Source: a virus. Taken from it: a DNA stretch of 62,331 nucleotides. The DNA is taken from IMG/VR virus record IMGVR_UViG_3300025282_000036, positions 1 through 62,331 of that record. One strand, given 5' to 3'. Shown here in pieces: positions 52,428 through 59,869 of the stretch. The notes beneath the pieces are model-generated. The model did not search any database. It worked only from the letters and a program-made list of their open reading frames with translations, and was not told the DNA's origin. Made by a program: the position numbers and the translations under genes. The stretch's first letter is position 1; the number at the start of each line of letters is the position of its first letter.

Positions 52428-52868
52428 ATGAAAATAACTGAAAAGCAATTAAATCAAATTATCCAGGAAGAGATTGATCAAGCAATTGAAGAAGGTTGGT
52501 TGGATCGACTAAAAGCCCGGGGAAAGGGTGTTAAAAGCCGCCTCAAAGGTGCTGCAAGTGGCCTGGGAGCGAAGGCTGCTGGCGCATTAGGTGCTGAAAC
52601 TGCTGCCGGTGAATTGACTAAAAAGGCTGCTGAACGGAAAGCAACCGGCGCCACTGAAGAAGCAAAATCGTTAATGCGTTCACACCATAAAAAGGTTGAC
52701 AGAATTGTTGGAAATATGATTAATGATGCTAAAAAGCTTAATTTACTAGCAGATCCAGAAATGAAAAAAGCACTTAGTGCAGCTAAAAGTGTCGTTACTC
52801 GCATAGGTAGAATTTTAGATCCAAATTATGCAAGCCCTCACGCTCCAAAACCAGAACCAGAGGTTTAG
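52428..52868 (+). CDS. Leader B-type protein beside the protease, possible head-core protein (146 aa)
   Basis: MKITEKQLNQIIQEEIDQAI is a diverged leader B with IQE as the cleavage site. The body is Ala/Lys-rich and helical (GAASGLGAKAAGALGAETAA), like internal head proteins that pack with DNA. Its place right after the protease and before the scaffold suggests it could be a structural core component rather than an injected effector. Good ribosome binding site AAAGGAGG. Confidence 0.6.
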   Translation: MKITEKQLNQIIQEEIDQAIEEGWLDRLKARGKGVKSRLKGAASGLGAKAAGALGAETAAGELTKKAAERKATGATEEAKSLMRSHHKKVDRIVGNMINDAKKLNLLADPEMKKALSAAKSVVTRIGRILDPNYASPHAPKPEPEV

Positions 52869-52910
52869 TTGCGGTAGAAAGCTTAAAGAGAAAACAAAAA
52901 TGAGAGATAA

Positions 52911-53294
52911 ATGAAAACAAACGAATTCAAAAAGATTCTCAAACCACTAATCAAACAATGTATCAAAGAAGTCATCTTTGAAGAAGGTGTTCTTTCCGGA
53001 ATTATTAGTGAAGTAATGAAAGGCGTCAATGCTGCGCCGGTTGTTAGAGAACAGAGAGAACAAAAGGTTGCCAGTAAACCAACCAATGGGCATGCCAAAA
53101 AACAATTGCAAGAACAAAAAAAGAAAATGTTGGATGCGGTTGGGAGAGGCTCTTTTAATGGTATAGACATATTTGAGGGAACAAAACCATTGACAGAAAG
53201 TAATCAGCAATCTCCATTGGCAAATATTGAACCTGGAGATGCCGGCGTAGATATTAGTGGAATGTTTAATTCCAATTGGAGTAAGTTAATTTAG
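52911..53294 (+). CDS. Helical Lys/Gln-rich protein, possible core or internal protein (127 aa)
   Basis: Begins MKTNEFKKILKPLIKQCIKE, an amphipathic basic helix of leader-like character but not aligned with leader B; IKE at residues 18-20 is a possible cleavage site. The middle is a Lys/Gln-rich coil (KKQLQEQKKKMLDAV), and the end is acidic and disordered. Located in the head-assembly block between protease and scaffold genes. Confidence 0.5.
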   Translation: MKTNEFKKILKPLIKQCIKEVIFEEGVLSGIISEVMKGVNAAPVVREQREQKVASKPTNGHAKKQLQEQKKKMLDAVGRGSFNGIDIFEGTKPLTESNQQSPLANIEPGDAGVDISGMFNSNWSKLI

Positions 53295-53315
53295 GACTAA
53301 TTATTAGAGGAAGAT

Positions 53316-53534
53316 ATGGGGATTAACGTTGAGATCTTTTCAAGAAGAGGAGAAGATCCAAAAAAAACAATTAAGCGCTTCGTTAAAAAATGCAAAAGAG
53401 AAGGTTTTTTAAGAGAAGTTATAGAAAAACAAAGGTTTAAGAAGTCTTCTGAAAAAAGAAGAATGAAGAAAAAGAAAAGAGAAAAAGTTCTTCAAAAGCT
53501 TCGAAAACAATATGAAGAAAAGATGAGAGATTAG
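53316..53534 (+). CDS. rpsU: Ribosomal protein bS21 homologue
   Basis: 72 aa, the size of bacterial bS21. It aligns through the family core: KKTIKRFVKKCKREGFLREV corresponds to the E. coli ALRRFKRSCEKAGVLAEV region, followed by RFKKSSEKRR and a Lys/Arg-rich helix. bS21 sits near the 3' end of 16S rRNA on the 30S platform and promotes initiation at Shine-Dalgarno sites. Viral bS21 has been reported in phages. Placement among late head genes suggests ribosome tuning for late translation; that is inference. Confidence 0.85.
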   Translation: MGINVEIFSRRGEDPKKTIKRFVKKCKREGFLREVIEKQRFKKSSEKRRMKKKKREKVLQKLRKQYEEKMRD

Positions 53535-53544
53535 GAGATAAACA

Positions 53545-53994
53545 ATGGCACTATATAATAGTTGGGGAAGAACAAGAAGCCCCAAGAATTTAGCCGGCAG
53601 TCAAGGTGGGACGGTTACACCTTTGGCGAATACAAACAACTTACAAGGTATTACTGCATCAACTGAGGGTTATGCTACAGAAAATCAAAGATATTTGCAT
53701 GTCCTTGTTGAAGATGCGCATGATACCACGCCAGCTGCGTTGACTATATTTGGATATTGTCATGCTTTTTTAAGGTGGTTTGAGATACCAGAGTCAGCTC
53801 CTTTTCCAGTTGGTGACAACACCAATCCAACAGCTGCTTCTATAACAGTGGCTGATTCCGAAGTCGCTGTGGCGAGTCAAGTTCCAAGCGCCAGAGAATA
53901 TCGAGTTTATCATATAGTGGGAATAGATAGGGTTGCTTTTGTTCACGAAGATTCTGGTGAAGTTAATATCTTTGCCGCATGCTCCACTTTTTAA
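53545..53994 (+). CDS. Small virion protein of unknown function (149 aa)
   Basis: Beta-rich, no charge clusters. MALYNSWGRTRSPKNLAGSQ at the start, then RYLHVLVEDA and YHIVGIDRVAFVHED strands. It resembles small capsid-decoration or fibre-tip proteins in size and composition, and lies in the head block. Ribosome binding site AGGAG. A gap of 153 bases without gene or recognisable signal follows. Confidence 0.5.
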   Translation: MALYNSWGRTRSPKNLAGSQGGTVTPLANTNNLQGITASTEGYATENQRYLHVLVEDAHDTTPAALTIFGYCHAFLRWFEIPESAPFPVGDNTNPTAASITVADSEVAVASQVPSAREYRVYHIVGIDRVAFVHEDSGEVNIFAACSTF

Positions 53995-54147
53995 CATGAC
54001 GAATGAACAATAATTCAAATCAGATATTCACTATCCTCTGTGAACTCTGCCAATCATCAATCTTCAACTTGGAACTAATTTTAGACAATCGATATAGCTT
54101 ATAACTGATTACGAACTAATTATGTTATTATAGGAGAATAATATCTA

Positions 54148-55356
54148 ATGCCAAATTTAGGATGGGCATATATATCGGGTGCCGCGGCTGCAACTGTGGG
54201 TGGCGCCGACACACACGTTCAATTCAATTCAGGATCTACTCTTAGTGGATCTAGCAACTTTACATATGATTATACCAACGATAAACTTGTACTTTCTGGA
54301 GGTTTAGATGTTTCTGGAACAATTACATCATATGCGTTCGAAACGATCACTACAACCACTTATTTAGGTGATACAAAATTTGGTAATGACACCGGCGACA
54401 CTCACCAATTTACTGGCAGTGTTGAAATAAGTGCTTCAACTTTGTCTATAGATAAAGCTGGAGTCAAGACCAGTTTGGAATACGATGCCGACTTTGAAGG
54501 GGCTCATTTTAGAATGACCTCTTCGGCCAATCCAGAAGAAATATATATTTTCGGAAACAATTCAATACTTCCTGCTGCTGATCACCGAGTCGAGATCGCA
54601 ATAGGCGGGAGGAATACTGCTGGAGGCCTGAATCTTCTCAAGCTTAAGGCTGGACCCACTGAGACTAAAATTCAGCCTGCCGCTTTATTTGGCATGACCA
54701 CTGGCGAATTTAAGATTCAAGGGTCGGAAGCCAGTGTAACAAATGATGATGGTGGAGACATTGTGTTAATCGGCGGTGTCGGAGACGGCACTGGAGCAAC
54801 TGGAAGCATAATCTTTAGAGAAAGTGCCAATTATCAATTTACTGGCAGTGTTGAAATGAGTGGCGGCAATGTGACCATAGGTAATGCAGCTATATTCTCG
54901 CCTGGTTTCGGGGTTGGTCTTAAGACTCACTCTTCATCGTTCACTAGCGCATACGATCAATCTGGTGATATACTATTTGCAGGCACTGGTTCCGCAGCTG
55001 GAGTAGCCGCCGGCCATTTGGTTTATTTAGATTCAACAAAACAATGGAGCTTAGTTAATGCAGCTGCAACTGGTTCCGGCGATGCAGCTTTTATTGCAAT
55101 TGTCGGTGACACTGCTCCACCACATTCCAAAGGAGTTCTTACTCGTGGGTTGTGTCAACTAACAAGCTCTCTTATTACTGGATCTGCTGGCCCAGGCGCC
55201 TTTGATATTGGAGGACAAGTATATGCCAGCTTTGTTGCCGGTCAATATACAACTGTAATACCATCGGGTTCTGGAGAAGTTGTCAGAGTTATAGGACATT
55301 CAATTGATGTAGATTTGATATTTTTCAGTCCTTCACCAGATTTTATTGAGCTATAG
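54148..55356 (+). CDS. Fibre-like virion protein (402 aa)
   Basis: Ala/Gly/Ser/Thr-rich with repeated short strands. The N-terminus has THVQFNSGSTLSGSSNFTYD then KLVLSGGLDVSGTI, a pattern typical of beta-prism fibre shafts in marine phages, and HQFTGSVEIS / YQFTGSVEMS recurs. The C-terminal part looks like a globular head (GVLTRGLCQLTSS). Its place before the scaffold gene suggests a head-attached fibre or decoration protein. Start has AGGAG. Confidence 0.55.
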   Translation: MPNLGWAYISGAAAATVGGADTHVQFNSGSTLSGSSNFTYDYTNDKLVLSGGLDVSGTITSYAFETITTTTYLGDTKFGNDTGDTHQFTGSVEISASTLSIDKAGVKTSLEYDADFEGAHFRMTSSANPEEIYIFGNNSILPAADHRVEIAIGGRNTAGGLNLLKLKAGPTETKIQPAALFGMTTGEFKIQGSEASVTNDDGGDIVLIGGVGDGTGATGSIIFRESANYQFTGSVEMSGGNVTIGNAAIFSPGFGVGLKTHSSSFTSAYDQSGDILFAGTGSAAGVAAGHLVYLDSTKQWSLVNAAATGSGDAAFIAIVGDTAPPHSKGVLTRGLCQLTSSLITGSAGPGAFDIGGQVYASFVAGQYTTVIPSGSGEVVRVIGHSIDVDLIFFSPSPDFIEL

Positions 55357-55431
55357 GATAAAGTAGAGTAACTATATGAAAGTCGGAGATAACAGAAAAT
55401 CAACACATATAGTCATTTTAAAGAACTAAAT

Positions 55432-55439
55432 ACTATTTA
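55432..55439 (+). promoter_or_regulatory. ACTATTTA box upstream of the scaffold gene
   Basis: Exact ACTATTTA 44 bases before the ATG at 55484, in a 127-base gap; a second CTATTTATTA lies at 55451, closer to the gene. Candidate late promoter region for scaffold and capsid genes. Nothing else is recognisable in this gap. Confidence 0.35.
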
Positions 55440-55483
55440 TTTGTGAACATCTATTTATTAATAATGTATTCAAGGAGTTATAT

Positions 55484-56482
55484 ATGTCATCAATGTTAGA
55501 ACAGGCGATTGTCGATGCTAGTGCATTAAAAGAAGCCGCTGTCAAAAACGCAGAACAAACAATTATTGAAAAGTATTCTGCCGATATTAAAGAGGCAGTC
55601 GAATCTCTTCTAGAACAACCCGAAGAGGAAGAGTTGTTGGGAGGAGAAGCAGCACCATTAGCACCATTAGAAGGTGGAGGAGAAACATTTGATGATGTAG
55701 ATGTTGCCGATGCAGCCACCGCCGGCGAAGATCTTTGTCCTTGTCCAGATGATGAAGCCATCGTGACCATGGATTTGAGCGCTCTTCAGAAAGCTATAAG
55801 TGAAGAAGAGGGTGTACCAGAAGAGACAGAGGAAGAAGCAGCTGCTGAAGTGACTGCCGGGTTGCAGATGCCAGAAGAAGACGAAGAACTTTTTGCATTA
55901 GAAGAAGATATCGAGATCGATGAAGAATTGATTGAAAAGCTTCTTGTTGATATGTCTCCTCAAATGAGTGGGTGGGCAGGCAGGCCCGAAGCAGAATTGG
56001 AGTTTGAGAAAGATTTAGATCTCGCCCGAATGCAAAGTTCTGAATACAAAGAAGAAAACGAAGAATTAAAAGAAAGTCTTAAAAAAGTAATTAAGACAAA
56101 CAAACAACTAGTTAGTAACACGAAGCAACACAAGAAAGCAGTGATGATGCTTAAAGAAAAGCTCGAAGAAATGGTATCATCAAACGCTAGATTGCTTTAT
56201 TCAAACAAGATTTTAAGTAGCACCTCCCTGAATGAGCGACAAAAAAGAAAAATTGTCGAAGCTATTTCAAAAGCGGATACGGTAGAAGAAGCTAGAGTTC
56301 TTTACGAAACGCTTCAAAGTGCAGTGGGTTCCAACTTTTCAAGAAAAAAAGAACCAAAATCACTGAACGAAGCTTTGGAAAGAAGGAATTCTGTGCTTAG
56401 GGTTAATCGTCAAAAGACGCGTGATTCCGGCTTACCAAATCCGGTCCGAGATCGCATGCGAAAGCTTGCGGGAATTAAATAG
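55484..56482 (+). CDS. Prohead scaffolding/core protein, gp22-like
   Basis: 332 aa, very acidic first half, then a long helical coil (KVIKTNKQLVSNTKQHKKAV and following), and a basic end reading NPVRDRMRKLAGIK, the characteristic C-terminus of T4-type scaffolds that contacts the capsid protein. It is directly before the major capsid gene. Several LxE/IxE triplets fit protease degradation after assembly. Function: core on which the prohead shell forms. Confidence 0.8.
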   Translation: MSSMLEQAIVDASALKEAAVKNAEQTIIEKYSADIKEAVESLLEQPEEEELLGGEAAPLAPLEGGGETFDDVDVADAATAGEDLCPCPDDEAIVTMDLSALQKAISEEEGVPEETEEEAAAEVTAGLQMPEEDEELFALEEDIEIDEELIEKLLVDMSPQMSGWAGRPEAELEFEKDLDLARMQSSEYKEENEELKESLKKVIKTNKQLVSNTKQHKKAVMMLKEKLEEMVSSNARLLYSNKILSSTSLNERQKRKIVEAISKADTVEEARVLYETLQSAVGSNFSRKKEPKSLNEALERRNSVLRVNRQKTRDSGLPNPVRDRMRKLAGIK

Positions 56483-56515
56483 TTTATTTTTAAAACAATA
56501 GGAGGTTTAAAAGAA

Positions 56516-58333
56516 ATGAGTATTTTAGAAAAATTAACTGAAGGTATCGTTGATCGAGATCTTCAAAAGGAGGGCGATGCCCTTCTTAATAAGTGGGAGG
56601 CAACTGGCCTTCTTGAAGGTCTCGGAGGAGATCGAAAGAAGTCTACTATGGCACGCCTTCTTGAAAACCAGGCCAAGCAGCTTCTGAAGGAAGCTTCGTC
56701 TATGGCTGGTGGTGACGTCGAGGGTTTCGCGGCCGTCGCGTTTCCGATCGTCCGTCGAGTGTTCGGTGGACTTATTGCAAATGATCTTGTAAGTGTTCAG
56801 CCCATGAGTTTGCCCTCTGGACTGATCTTCTTCCTTGATTTTCAGTATACGGCTGCGAGATATGATTATCGTGCAAATGATTCATTATACGGTGGTGGAA
56901 GGGTTGGCCAGGAGATCACTGGTGGTGTGGACCTTAGTCAAGAAGCTCGTGATGCGGGTGTTACCTCTACTGGAGATAATGCTGATAAGGGGTTTTACAA
57001 CCTTAACCAAGGTTATTCTTCGCCATCTGGAACGCTTCCTCTTGCAGCTAGCGCAATTGCCCCTGCCGCCGCAGTTACTGCTGCAAACGGCTTCCCGGGT
57101 GCAACCGCTAACTTGGCAGCTTTTACTGCAATCAGCGCGCTGTCGGAAGCTCAGAAGAAAGACTTGCGTTTTGATCCGGATCTTTTGAACGCCGAGAGTA
57201 CTGATAAAGTTCAACAGGTACATGTTACTCTTACTGCCGCTCAACAGGCGAATATCAATATGGAAAACATGATTCTCCTTGATATTCGCCCACAGGCTAG
57301 CGGATCTGGCGTTGCATTTGGTCTGGATGCAAATGAAGATATTCGCCCAGTTCGTCGATTGACTAGACGTGTTGATGTAGCTACCGTTGAGTTTACTATG
57401 CACGGTGATTCAACAGCTGCAGCTGCGGATACAGCAGTGGCAATTACAGTTCATTATCCGGAAAAGGATGCTTTTGATGGTACTGCAGCTGCTGGTGACG
57501 CCAATGCTATTGGTGCTATTGCTGGAACCACTACGTGGGGTCTAGAGAATAACACAGAAATTCCCGAGATCGACATCAAGGTCGATTCGGTGAGTGTCAC
57601 TGCTGTAACTAAGAAGCTGAAAGCGAAGTGGACTCCGGAACTTGGCCAGGATCTCAACGCTTATCACAACTTGGATGCAGAGGTTGAACTTACGAGTATT
57701 CTCTCTGAGCAGATTGCTCTTGAGATTGACCGGGAGATTCTTAATGATCTTGTACGACTGGCTACTGCTGGAACGTATTACTGGTCGCGCTCGCCTGGTC
57801 TGTTCGTTAATCGAGCAACCGGCACCGAGCTTGGTGCTACAGCAGCTGCTCCCGATTTCACGGGTACAGTTAGTGAGTGGTATGAGACTCTTGCTGAGAC
57901 CATTAATGATGTGTCTGCACAGATTCATCGTAAGACACTTCGTGGTGGAGCTAACTTTATTGTTACTTCTCCTGAAGTTGCGAACGTCCTTGAGTTTACC
58001 TCTGGCTTTCGAGCTAGTGTGACTGCTGATGACGATCGTGGCACTGTCGGAACTGTCAAGGTTGGCGCTATGAGTAAGAAGTGGGACGTCTATGTTGACC
58101 CCTATTTCCCTCGTAACCTCGTCTTGGTTGGTCGTAAGGGTGGTTCGTTCCTTGAGAGCGGCTATGTTTATGCTCCTTATGTACCGCTGCAGGTTACTCC
58201 GACGATCTTCGGTATCGAAGACTTCGTGCCTCGCAAGGGCGTGATGACTCGTTATGCTAAGAAGATGGTCAGACCTGATATGTATGGTCTGGTTGTTGTT
58301 CGCGGCTTGCTCGGAGAGAGTGGAGCTAGCTAA
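56516..58333 (+). CDS. Major capsid protein, gp23-like (HK97 fold)
   Basis: 605 aa. The T4-type pattern is clear: a helical propeptide, AFPIVRRVFGGLIANDLVSV, then GLIFFLDFQYTAAR, and near the end PRNLVLVGRKGGS and RKGVMTRYAKKMVRPD. The propeptide ends in QLLKEASSM; cleavage after L-K-E (E59/A60) mirrors T4, where gp21 cuts gp23 at residue 65. The gene uses no GCCGGC, unlike most of the genome, and has the frequent-codon look of a highly expressed gene. Strong ribosome binding site (AGGAGG). Confidence 0.93.
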   Translation: MSILEKLTEGIVDRDLQKEGDALLNKWEATGLLEGLGGDRKKSTMARLLENQAKQLLKEASSMAGGDVEGFAAVAFPIVRRVFGGLIANDLVSVQPMSLPSGLIFFLDFQYTAARYDYRANDSLYGGGRVGQEITGGVDLSQEARDAGVTSTGDNADKGFYNLNQGYSSPSGTLPLAASAIAPAAAVTAANGFPGATANLAAFTAISALSEAQKKDLRFDPDLLNAESTDKVQQVHVTLTAAQQANINMENMILLDIRPQASGSGVAFGLDANEDIRPVRRLTRRVDVATVEFTMHGDSTAAAADTAVAITVHYPEKDAFDGTAAAGDANAIGAIAGTTTWGLENNTEIPEIDIKVDSVSVTAVTKKLKAKWTPELGQDLNAYHNLDAEVELTSILSEQIALEIDREILNDLVRLATAGTYYWSRSPGLFVNRATGTELGATAAAPDFTGTVSEWYETLAETINDVSAQIHRKTLRGGANFIVTSPEVANVLEFTSGFRASVTADDDRGTVGTVKVGAMSKKWDVYVDPYFPRNLVLVGRKGGSFLESGYVYAPYVPLQVTPTIFGIEDFVPRKGVMTRYAKKMVRPDMYGLVVVRGLLGESGAS

Positions 58334-58353
58334 ACAATAGCTAACTAACAATT

Positions 58354-58385
58354 AAAGCCCGCCCGTCAGGGCGGGCTTTTTTTGT
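58354..58385 (+). terminator. Rho-independent terminator after the capsid gene
   Basis: An 11-bp perfect stem (AAAGCCCGCCC / GGGCGGGCTTT) with a four-base loop GTCA, followed by TTTT(T). Twenty bases after the capsid stop. Strong intrinsic terminator that would insulate the capsid operon. Confidence 0.9.
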
Positions 58386-58414
58386 ATTTCTTTTGGAAGT
58401 TTAAACAAGTCACG

Positions 58415-58422
58415 ACTATTTA
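58415..58422 (+). promoter_or_regulatory. ACTATTTA box between terminator and the 58463 gene
   Basis: Exact ACTATTTA, 40 bases before the ATG at 58463 and 30 bases after a strong terminator, exactly where a new promoter is needed. This context is the best support for the box being a promoter element. Confidence 0.45.
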
Positions 58423-58462
58423 ATATGAAACGAATAACTAAATCAAAAGGGGAATTAAAAGG

Positions 58463-58927
58463 ATGAGCAAGTTAGGAAGATATTCAGCAGATAGAAAAAA
58501 GATAAAAACTATTTCCGCAGCAAAGACTGTTAAGGTTTCAGAATGTGGAACAATATTTGAACTTTCAGCATCCTCTACAGCATATAGTGTTATTTTGCCA
58601 GACATCGACACTGCTGGAAAAGGTTGTTGGTATAAATTTATCCTGACGGCCTTTGAGAGCGCCTATGGGAACGTGAATATCCGCGTTGCGCCGGAGGCTA
58701 CTACTAATTATATTTTGGGTTCGGTTGCCGCCTCCGCTCTCGAAGGCAATCCGGCTGGACAGAACTTCCCGGGGAACGCGACTGCTTCGTTTGTTGTTGC
58801 CAAAGGGGCCCTAGGGGATACATTAGAATTGGTGGCAATTCCAAACTCCCAGTATGGCGGCCTCGATGGGTGGATCGCTAATGGTGTTGTGAGTGGTAGT
58901 GGAGCTATAACTGGTTCGGACGGTTAA
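58463..58927 (+). CDS. Small beta-rich virion protein, paralogue of 58979 (154 aa)
   Basis: MSKLGRYSADRKKIKTISAAKTVKV followed by SECGTIFEL and a beta-strand series; the next gene repeats the same order (MSKSGRYAANRIKIEELTAS, then DCGTLFNV). Both have TAGKG/DAGKG-WW near residue 50. Likely capsid decoration or fibre-tip proteins in high copy. No enzyme motif. Placed right after the capsid operon terminator with its own putative promoter. Confidence 0.6.
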   Translation: MSKLGRYSADRKKIKTISAAKTVKVSECGTIFELSASSTAYSVILPDIDTAGKGCWYKFILTAFESAYGNVNIRVAPEATTNYILGSVAASALEGNPAGQNFPGNATASFVVAKGALGDTLELVAIPNSQYGGLDGWIANGVVSGSGAITGSDG

Positions 58928-58978
58928 TATGAAACAAATTAAGGCGAATAGCCTAAATCAAAAGGAGATTTAAAAAAG

Positions 58979-59422
58979 ATGAGTAAATCAGGAAGATATG
59001 CAGCTAACCGGATTAAGATTGAAGAATTAACCGCGTCTAAGACTATCACAATAGCTGATTGTGGAACGCTTTTTAACGTGAATCCTGCAGCTGATGTGAC
59101 TTTGACACTACCAGCTGCCGCCGATGCTGGCAAAGGCTGGTGGTGCGAAGTGATGGCAGACGAAGAAGATGGCGATACTATGGACAATAATATTAATGTA
59201 ACCGTAGGAGATGGAACTTTTTTTACTGGAATTCTCTGTGCTGCTGACGGCGGGGGCGGCTCTATCGGCAATGGAACGAGCAATAATTTTATTGGATGGA
59301 AGACCGCCGGTACTTCTGGTGAATTGGTGAGAATCGTTTGTCTGGGGGACAGATATGTTGCCCACGGCTTCATAATCGATGCGTCTGATACATTATTTGC
59401 AGACGCCGCCACTAATGCTTAA
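58979..59422 (+). CDS. Small beta-rich virion protein, paralogue of 58463 (147 aa)
   Basis: Tandem partner of 58463; similarity is strongest in the first 60 residues (RY-A-R-KI, CGT-F, P-AADAGKGWW) and drifts afterwards, where this copy has a Gly-rich loop (GGGGSIGNGTSNNF). The duplicated ribosome-binding region also resembles the upstream one (AATCAAAAGG). The transcript ends in a strong terminator just downstream. Decoration protein candidate. Confidence 0.6.
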   Translation: MSKSGRYAANRIKIEELTASKTITIADCGTLFNVNPAADVTLTLPAAADAGKGWWCEVMADEEDGDTMDNNINVTVGDGTFFTGILCAADGGGGSIGNGTSNNFIGWKTAGTSGELVRIVCLGDRYVAHGFIIDASDTLFADAATNA

Positions 59423-59448
59423 TAATAATTAAAAACCTTGTTAATATC

Positions 59449-59480
59449 AAACCCCACGTTTTCAACGGCGTGGGGTTTTT
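59449..59480 (+). terminator. Rho-independent terminator after the paralogue pair
   Basis: A 10-bp stem (AAACCCCACG / CGTGGGGTTT) with a ten-base loop, followed by TTTTT. It ends the 58463-58979 transcript. Confidence 0.85.
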
Positions 59481-59492
59481 TATTGAAAATCA

Positions 59493-59500
59493 ACTATTTA
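59493..59500 (+). promoter_or_regulatory. ACTATTTA box between terminator and the 59522 gene
   Basis: Exact ACTATTTA 21 bases before the ATG at 59522 and 13 bases after a terminator, the second such terminator-then-box arrangement in 1.2 kb. Confidence 0.4.
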
Positions 59501-59521
59501 TTATACAACCCAGGAGGTATT

Positions 59522-59824
59522 ATGGGAAAGAGAAGAAGAAAACTGACAAGCCCCAAGTATGCTAAGAAGTATGCCGGTTTGAGAGCAACAATTGCGAGGT
59601 TGAAAAGCCACGAAAAAGTAGAATCAATTGTCGAGTCAAAACCAGTGGCAGAAAAACCCGTTCCTAAGATCACAAAGAAAACATCCACAATTGTTGAAAA
59701 GGCTTCGATTGTCGAGTCAAAACCAGTGGCAGAAAAACCCGTTCCTAAGATCGCAAAGAAAACATCCACAACTCGTAAAACCAGAAAAAGATCCAAACGA
59801 ACTACTATAAAGAAAGATAAGTAG
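59522..59824 (+). CDS. Small highly basic repeat protein, nucleoid-like (100 aa)
   Basis: The ATG at 59522 follows AGGAGG; an earlier in-frame ATG at 59438 overlaps the terminator and is rejected. Composition is Lys/Arg/Thr/Pro-rich with a duplicated 21-residue block (IVESKPVAEKPVPK plus KKTST), resembling histone H1-like tails. It may bind DNA inside the head or on entry. It has neither leader, so if packaged it uses another route. Confidence 0.55.
   Translation: MGKRRRKLTSPKYAKKYAGLRATIARLKSHEKVESIVESKPVAEKPVPKITKKTSTIVEKASIVESKPVAEKPVPKIAKKTSTTRKTRKRSKRTTIKKDK
59627..59771 (+). repeat. 64-bp direct repeat inside the basic protein gene
   Basis: 59627-59690 recurs at 59708-59771 with one mismatch, offset 81 bases (27 codons). 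A recent internal duplication that lengthened the Lys/Pro-rich domain. Confidence 0.85.
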
Positions 59825-59869
59825 TTTTGTAACGCCGGCAACTAATTATACCCGAGGAGATATAGTTTA

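Noticed and set aside
53995-54147. Regulatory RNA or promoter in the 153-base gap
   Set aside because: No ACTATTTA box, hairpin with T run or sigma70 pair stands out; only a ribosome binding site before 54148.
57542-58351. 269-codon minus-strand frame opposite the capsid gene
   Set aside because: Lies wholly inside the clear gp23-like gene and shows no family pattern; explained by the capsid gene's codon bias.
59438-59521. Upstream start for the basic protein
   Set aside because: It would run through the terminator hairpin; AGGAGG directly precedes the ATG at 59522.
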